The translations under genes were made by a program, and so were the position numbers. A DNA stretch of 64,000 bases, taken from NCBI GenBank assembly GCA_019638615.1, contig JAHBTL010000014.1, positions 79,154 to 143,153 on the forward strand, written 5' to 3'. Position 1 is the first letter of the stretch, and each line of letters begins with the position of its first letter. The notes below the pieces were generated by a model that saw nothing but the letters and a program-made list of their open reading frames with translations, did not search any database and had not been told where the DNA came from. Of the stretch, positions 58,793 to 64,000 are shown piece after piece. This DNA is from Chitinophagaceae bacterium (GTDB taxonomy: Bacteria; Bacteroidota; Bacteroidia; Chitinophagales; Chitinophagaceae).

Positions 58793-59264
58793 AAATGCCA
58801 GGTGTTGTTGTATGAATGATTGAGCCCGGCAAACTTAGTATCAATCTGTATTGCAATATTTCCCGCCTGTAAGTATTTCCGTGATTCGAAAACCCTTTTT
58901 TCCACTTTAGAAAATAATAACAGCAAGCGACCGATAATTTTGCAACGTTATTTATATTGGCGGCTGGCTTTTTTTGCAGGCACCGAAATAAAAAAACATG
59001 CATATCTCCACTGCTGCATGAAAACAACGAAAGCTTACCGGTAAAGGAAGAAATTATAATAATTCAGCAAACGCAACAAAGTCTGGCAAACAGACCAGCG
59101 ATACACACTAAAACTTACATCAAACTAACAAAGCATGACAGAATAAAATAACATCCCAAACTAAAAACCCCTGCTTCGAGGGCAGGGGCGAAATGATGAA
59201 CAAATACCAGTACAGAGTAGGATCCTTCTGGTATTTGATTGACCACCACTTACAACATAAATTT
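58793..59264. other. 472 bp gap with a hairpin before susC
   Basis: This divergent region must hold the promoters of ApbE and the SusC/SusD pair. A hairpin CCCCTGC (59168-59174) and GCAGGGG (59182-59188) lies 76 bp upstream of the susC start, preceded by AAAAA. The plus-strand coding frame of susC extends upstream to 59193, but no signal peptide is found until ATG 59265. Nothing else was recognised. Confidence 0.5.
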
Positions 59265-62200
59265 ATGGAAAAAGAATGTGTATCATGTTATAAAAAATAC
59301 AAAAAACAAATACACGCGATCGTTTATGCAACATTCCTTTTTACCCAGCTTTTTTTGGCTGCCGCTCAAAGCGCATACAGTCAAAACCAACCCGCAAAAA
59401 ATATACATTTCGTAAGGGGAAGACTTCTGACACCCGACAGGCAGCCTGTATCAAACGCAACGATTGAAGTAAAGGGAAAAAAATTATCCATCACCTCAAA
59501 TGAAAAAGGGGAATTTTCTTTCAGGGAAATATCACCCGCCTCGGTACTGCTTATCTCCTGCATAGGATATGAGCCTATAGAAATTGGCGTGCAGGGAAGG
59601 AATGAGCTCCTGGTGGAAATTACTCCCAGGGCATTGATTTTAGAAGAAGCGGTGGTGATCGGGTACGGAACCTCCAAACGATCTAAATTAACGGGAAGCG
59701 TAATTACTGTTAAGGCAAAGGATATCGTAAACCAACCTGTTACCAACCCGCTTTTGGCATTGCATGGCAGGGTATCGGGGCTGGTGATGAATACCGTAAG
59801 CGGTAACTTGGGCGCCAGGGTGGACATACAGATACGGGGCACCAATTCTTTACGGGGTTCGTCTTATTCAAATCCCCTGTACCTGATTGATGGCGTTCCA
59901 ATGCCTTCTACCAGCATCAACTCCTCTGCCGTTGGCGGCGCTGCCGGCGGACAAAGCCCATTCACTTACATCAATCCTTCGGAGATAGCAAGCATAGAGG
60001 TGTTGAAAGACGCGGACGCTACGGCAATTTATGGTTCAAGGGGAACCAACGGCGTTATCCTGATTACCACGAAACGCCCCAAACCAGGAAAGCTGAAAAT
60101 AAGCGCAGACTTCTATAAAGGATTTGAAAGAATAGTTAATACGCTCGATCTCCTGGACACCCGGCAATACCTGCAAATGCGCAGGGATGCTTTTGCAGCC
60201 GATGGCGTTACCCCTACTGCTACCAATGCCCCTGACCTGCTTTTATGGGACAGCACTGCGTACACCGACTGGCAGAAAGAAACAATGGGACAAACAGCGG
60301 TTGTACAAAACGCGCAACTGGATTTTTCCGGCGGCGATAAAATAAACCAATATGCCGTAAGCCTCGGGTACCGGGACAACGGCGGGGTACTAATGGGGAA
60401 AAATAATAGTAAAAGGGGAAGTGTACGTATCAATCTCAGCCACAAATCGTTTGATGAACGTTTTACTTTTGATATAAGAGCCAATTACACTTTATCGAAA
60501 CAGGATATGCGGGCTACCTCATCAAGCACCAACAATATGCTGGCGCCCAATCTTCCCCGCGTGGATTCCCTGGGCAATCCTTATTTTTTCAGAACAAGCA
60601 CTGCTACCAATACCAGCAGCCCGTATAAATACCTGTATTGTCAAACCCTGTACAACGCCTATAATTTTATTAGCGGCGGAACTATTACCTACAAAATAAT
60701 AAGCGATCTCGAATTGAAACTGGATGCCAATTACACGAGGATGGACATACAGGCAACGGAAAGCTATTATGATAAATACTACAACCAGAATGCCAACCTG
60801 CCTTATAAAAACGAAACAAGGTTTGGAACAAACTACCAGGAAACCTATAATATAGAGCCGCAGATGAACTACAAGCTGGATTTTGCAAACAGCAAGATCA
60901 CTGCTTTGGTGGGTGGCACTTTTCAGCAAACACTAAAAGGCGGCAACCTGGTGTATGGCCGGAATTTCCCTTCCGAAAAACTAATGCTGGATCTTTATTC
61001 TGCCAGCGATGTGATAAAAACATCGTCAAGCTCTACCTATACGAAATATAAGTACACTTCATTATTTGCCAGGCTTGGGTATGATTACCTGGACCGTTAT
61101 CTTTTTACCGCCACATTCAGGAGAGACGGATCAACAAGATTTAGTGAAGACAATCGCTTCGGGAATTTCGGGGCCATTGCCGCCGGCTGGCTGTTCAGCA
61201 AAGAAAGTTTTGTAGCCAATAACCTCCGGTTCCTTTCTTACGGGAAATTAAGATCCAGCTATGGGTGGACGGGGAACGACCAGATTGCCGACTACGTTTA
61301 TATGAGCACTTTTGCAGCAACAAACACATATAACGGTGCCGCCGGCCTGTATGCAGACCAGATAGGACTTACCAATTTCAGTTGGGAAACAGCCCGGAAG
61401 TTTGAAGTAGCTCTTGAGCTGGGGTTGTTGGATAACCGAATACTTTTTAATACCGCTTATTATAGCAATATTTCAGACAATCAGTTAATCAGCATTCCCC
61501 TGGCCTCACAAACAGGCTGGGGCAGCTATACGGGTAATCTTGACGCTAAAATAAAAAACAGCGGCGTTGAAATCGAAATATCAACAGACAATATGCGCCA
61601 AAAGGATTTTCGCTGGCAAACAAACTTCAATATTACTTTCTTTAAAAACAAGTTACTTGAATATCCCGGGCTTGAATATTCCAGCTACTCGAATACCTAT
61701 ATGATCGGTAAGTCAATCAATTTACTAAGAAGATATGAATACCTGGGCCTTGATAAAGCAAACGGCGAGCCGATCATTAAGAACCAGGATGGACAGGGTA
61801 TGATCAACAGTGTAGATGACTACATTTATGCCGGTACGACCGATAATAAGTATTACGGAGGAATAGGCAATAACTTCACCTGGAAAAATTTCGAGCTCAA
61901 TATCTTTTTCCAGTTTGTAAAAAGACCTACTGTTAGTGGGTACCTGTATAACACCAATTACTGGCCTGTCGGCAATTTGTATAATGTTACAAAAGAACAG
62001 TTGGAAAATACCTGGCGAGAACCCGGCGACAATGCAAAATACCCCAGGTTATCGGCAGCAACCTCCGGTCCGTATTATAACCTGTATTATAATCAGTATG
62101 GATATTCTACAGCCACTATCGCAGACGGATCGTTCATACGTCTCAAGAACATAGCGGTAAGCTATTCTTTGCCCAAAGGACTGGTAGAACGATTAAAGCT

Positions 62201-62333
62201 AAGCAGTGTAAGGTTTTATTATATGGCGCAAAACCTGTTTACCATCACCAATTATGACGGCTATGATCCGGAAACAGGGTCAAACGTACCTGCTTTGAAA
62301 GCTTCCACCTTCGGCATCAATGTCACGCTCTGA
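59265..62333 (+). CDS. SusC/RagA family TonB-linked outer membrane protein
   Basis: The start is set at ATG 59265, which gives a sensible signal region (IHAIVYATFLFTQLFLAAAQ) and 1022 residues. A CarboxypepD_reg-like domain (about 45-120) is followed by VVIGYGTSKRSKLTGSV, a plug with DIQIRGTNSLRGSSYSNPLY, IDGVPMPSTSI and IASIEVLKDADATAIYGSRG, and a long barrel. SusC proteins import oligosaccharides, peptides or other large nutrients together with a SusD lipoprotein, here 30 bp downstream. No hydrolase gene is in the window to indicate the substrate. The pair is distinct from the siderophore-type receptors on its left. Confidence 0.95.
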   Translation: MEKECVSCYKKYKKQIHAIVYATFLFTQLFLAAAQSAYSQNQPAKNIHFVRGRLLTPDRQPVSNATIEVKGKKLSITSNEKGEFSFREISPASVLLISCIGYEPIEIGVQGRNELLVEITPRALILEEAVVIGYGTSKRSKLTGSVITVKAKDIVNQPVTNPLLALHGRVSGLVMNTVSGNLGARVDIQIRGTNSLRGSSYSNPLYLIDGVPMPSTSINSSAVGGAAGGQSPFTYINPSEIASIEVLKDADATAIYGSRGTNGVILITTKRPKPGKLKISADFYKGFERIVNTLDLLDTRQYLQMRRDAFAADGVTPTATNAPDLLLWDSTAYTDWQKETMGQTAVVQNAQLDFSGGDKINQYAVSLGYRDNGGVLMGKNNSKRGSVRINLSHKSFDERFTFDIRANYTLSKQDMRATSSSTNNMLAPNLPRVDSLGNPYFFRTSTATNTSSPYKYLYCQTLYNAYNFISGGTITYKIISDLELKLDANYTRMDIQATESYYDKYYNQNANLPYKNETRFGTNYQETYNIEPQMNYKLDFANSKITALVGGTFQQTLKGGNLVYGRNFPSEKLMLDLYSASDVIKTSSSSTYTKYKYTSLFARLGYDYLDRYLFTATFRRDGSTRFSEDNRFGNFGAIAAGWLFSKESFVANNLRFLSYGKLRSSYGWTGNDQIADYVYMSTFAATNTYNGAAGLYADQIGLTNFSWETARKFEVALELGLLDNRILFNTAYYSNISDNQLISIPLASQTGWGSYTGNLDAKIKNSGVEIEISTDNMRQKDFRWQTNFNITFFKNKLLEYPGLEYSSYSNTYMIGKSINLLRRYEYLGLDKANGEPIIKNQDGQGMINSVDDYIYAGTTDNKYYGGIGNNFTWKNFELNIFFQFVKRPTVSGYLYNTNYWPVGNLYNVTKEQLENTWREPGDNAKYPRLSAATSGPYYNLYYNQYGYSTATIADGSFIRLKNIAVSYSLPKGLVERLKLSSVRFYYMAQNLFTITNYDGYDPETGSNVPALKASTFGINVTL

Positions 62334-62363
62334 AATACACTCAACTTCTGAAACAATAATAAT

Positions 62364-63776
62364 ATGATGCTCAAAAAAACAATTTACCATACATTATTAC
62401 GGCTTTCGTTTGTCTTCTCTATTATGCTGCTGTCGGGCTCCTGCAAAAAATTCGTGGAAACAGCATCGCCGCAAAATAAAATTGAAGACAGGCTTGTTTT
62501 CGACAATGATGTTGTCGCCATGTCTGCCGTAAACGGACTTTACGGTTACAATTTCATTTCTTCCTCCTACCACGATACCTATAAGTGGCTGTACACAGGG
62601 TATTCTGCAGATGAGATACAATATTATACGCTCAGCACAAATATAGACCAGTTTGCCACGAATGATATACTGGCTTCAAATACGGTATGCTGGGATTTTT
62701 GGAAAGTGCCTTACAAAGCCATTTATCAAAGTAACCTGATCATTGAAGGATTCGAAAAGTCGAATGTATTATCCGTCCGTGTTAAAAGAGAAGGAATGGC
62801 CGTAGCAAAATTTTTCCGGGCGCTTAATTATTTAAACCTGGTGTCTGCTTTCGGAGACGTGCCGCTTATCCTGGCTTCGAACCTGGAATTATCGAAAACG
62901 ATGGGACGCACCCATTCCGCAGAAGTGTATAAGCAAATCATTAAAGACCTGCAGGATGCCAAAGAAGGGCTGAAAGGAAACACAAACGGAAATGTTTATA
63001 TCAATGAAAAGAGTGCCACTGCTTTACTGGCGCGCGCATACCTGTACAATGAACAATGGCAGGATGCTGCAAATGCATCGGCAGAGCTGATAAGTGGGCC
63101 GCTCAAAGGAAGCCTGGTACTTGAAAACATCTCAAATGTTTTTTTGCGTTCGAGCAAAGAAACCATACTGGCGATCAGCTCAAACGGGTCGAGCACTACC
63201 TATATCAACTATACTTATGCCGGATCAATCACCATCCCGGCCACCAGCGCCATACAGGCAACCTACCAGCTTACCAACAGCCTTTTGAACGCGTTTGAGG
63301 AAAATGACCTCCGGAGAACAGAATGGGTAGGTACTGTAGGAACACCGGAAACCTTCTTTCCCTACAAATACAAGCAAAAGTCGCCGCCGCTCGACGCCGC
63401 AAAATACGAAGACCAGGTGCTGATCAGGCTGGCAGAAATGTATTTAATACGGGCAGAAGCAAATGCCCGGCTCAACAACCTTGCAGAAGCGGTAAATGAC
63501 CTGAATGCCATCAGGAGCAGGGCTGGCCTTGATGATCTCGCTCCCGATTTGTCACAGGATGAATTATTGCTTGCAGTAGAACAGGAACGCAGGGTGGAAT
63601 TGTTTGCCGAATACGGTCACCGTTGGGCAGACCTGGTAAGAACGGGAAGGGCTGATGCCGTGCTTGGGGTCCATAAGCCTGACACCTGGAAAAGCACAGA
63701 TGCGCTTTATCCCATCTACTTCAAAGAGTTTGAGTACAACAGCAGCCTGGAACAAAACCCGGGATACGAAAAATAG
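62364..63776 (+). CDS. RagB/SusD family nutrient-binding lipoprotein
   Basis: Surface lipoprotein of 470 residues with the lipobox LLSGSC (Cys27). The body has the SusD pattern: a TPR-like helical core (LVFDNDVVAMSAVNGLYGYN, GMAVAKFFRALNYLNLVSAF with DVPLIL) and the C-terminal block IRLAEMYLIRAEANARLNNL, DLNAIRSRAGLDDL, EQERRVELFAEYGHRWADLV. It caps the SusC barrel and binds the substrate. The length is shorter than many SusD proteins but complete. Further genes of the locus may lie beyond the window. Confidence 0.95.
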   Translation: MMLKKTIYHTLLRLSFVFSIMLLSGSCKKFVETASPQNKIEDRLVFDNDVVAMSAVNGLYGYNFISSSYHDTYKWLYTGYSADEIQYYTLSTNIDQFATNDILASNTVCWDFWKVPYKAIYQSNLIIEGFEKSNVLSVRVKREGMAVAKFFRALNYLNLVSAFGDVPLILASNLELSKTMGRTHSAEVYKQIIKDLQDAKEGLKGNTNGNVYINEKSATALLARAYLYNEQWQDAANASAELISGPLKGSLVLENISNVFLRSSKETILAISSNGSSTTYINYTYAGSITIPATSAIQATYQLTNSLLNAFEENDLRRTEWVGTVGTPETFFPYKYKQKSPPLDAAKYEDQVLIRLAEMYLIRAEANARLNNLAEAVNDLNAIRSRAGLDDLAPDLSQDELLLAVEQERRVELFAEYGHRWADLVRTGRADAVLGVHKPDTWKSTDALYPIYFKEFEYNSSLEQNPGYEK

Positions 63777-63854
63777 GTGCTTCACCGGGACTATACTTTA
63801 ATTGTTCTTACGCAAGGGAGAACTTCTTTCACCGGAGATAAATCTGTCTGGCTT

Positions 63855-63960
63855 GGGCGTATTCCAGGTTTTCGCTTCATATTGAGTTTGCCCTCACCCC
63901 TTTATCCCCGCTCCCCTCCGTGGCGAGGGGAGTAATGGTGCGAAAATTATATATATATCC
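63855..63960. repeat. second, degenerate copy of the MITE-like repeat family
   Basis: GTATTCCAGGTTTTCGCTTC (from about 63859) resembles the left end of the element at 33372 (GTATTTCAAATTTTCGCTTC), and GGTGCGAAAATTATA near 63938 resembles its right end. Between them is a perfect hairpin CTCCCCTC/GAGGGGAG (63911-63932). The copy is shorter and lacks the REP-like core. Confidence 0.4.
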
Positions 63961-64000
63961 CTTCTCTGCAGAGAATGCAGCTAAAAAAAACACTTGAACC

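Noticed and set aside
1-64000. tRNA, rRNA, CRISPR array, prophage or conjugative element
   Set aside because: None was recognised: no cloverleaf-like or rRNA sequences, no spacer arrays, no phage structural, integrase or conjugation genes.

Overview
The window is a metal and siderophore acquisition island from a member of the Bacteroidota, most likely Chitinophagales or a close relative. The evidence is seven TonB-dependent receptors (TBDRs) with CarboxypepD_reg-like N-termini, a SusC/SusD pair, Bacteroidota-specific families (DUF4374, DUF4198, DUF2271, BT0820-type HAD), and promoters with the Bacteroidota -7 box TAnnTTTG. No rRNA, tRNA, CRISPR array, integrase or intact transposase was seen.

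Layout. 1-6.5 kb: a TBDR (cut by the left edge), an ABC ATPase and a permease fused to a dead M1-peptidase domain. 6.5-9.7 kb: a RhuM gene flanked by a duplicated 3' end of the permease, then small accessory genes (DUF1761, DUF6157, DUF4240). 9.8-16.4 kb: an AraC regulator and two YbtP/YbtQ-like ABC half-transporters, separated by a KilA-N gene and an ArsR/SRPBCC pair. 16.6-24.3 kb: DUF4374 + TBDR + AraC, an isoprenylcysteine methyltransferase-like gene, a second KilA-N gene and another AraC, with two broken AraC 3' ends. 24.7-30.3 kb: HAD, TPR-like protein, thioredoxin, TBDR and a His-rich protein, divergent from a DtxR/MntR-type repressor. 30.5-32.1 kb: histone-like protein, small membrane protein, methyltransferase. 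32.2-38.2 kb: AraC, TBDR, DUF4374, DUF4198. 38.3-39.9 kb: REP-like repeats, a decayed RAYT transposase and an XRE regulator. 39.9-48.5 kb: AraC, then a second TBDR-ATPase-permease cassette plus a PPM1/LCM-type methyltransferase. 48.5-53.1 kb: PepSY remnant, DUF4198, TBDR, AraC. 53.5-58.8 kb: periplasmic ankyrin protein, DUF2271, PepSY-flavodoxin-ferredoxin reductase fusion and ApbE, a probable flavin-based electron transfer unit for reducing imported ferric chelates. 59.3-63.8 kb: SusC/SusD.

The genes fit one programme. TBDRs bring metal chelates across the outer membrane, ABC half-transporters and ABC/M1-like systems act at the inner membrane, and PepSY/flavin reductases release the metal. 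Regulation looks two-tiered. Six promoters carry direct repeats related to TTCCnnATTCATAA at about 21 bp spacing; in five of them the proximal repeat lies exactly 36 bp (in the sixth 35 bp) upstream of a -7-like box, as expected for class II AraC activation. Five palindromes TTAG-N6-CTAA, matching the core of DtxR-type iron boxes, lie around the DtxR-family gene, its divergent TBDR operon and two araC genes.

The most unusual structural signal is that a RhuM gene and a KilA-N gene each sit between an intact gene and a second copy of that gene's (or gene family's) 3' end. All identifications are by reading the sequence and recalled family features; no database search was run.
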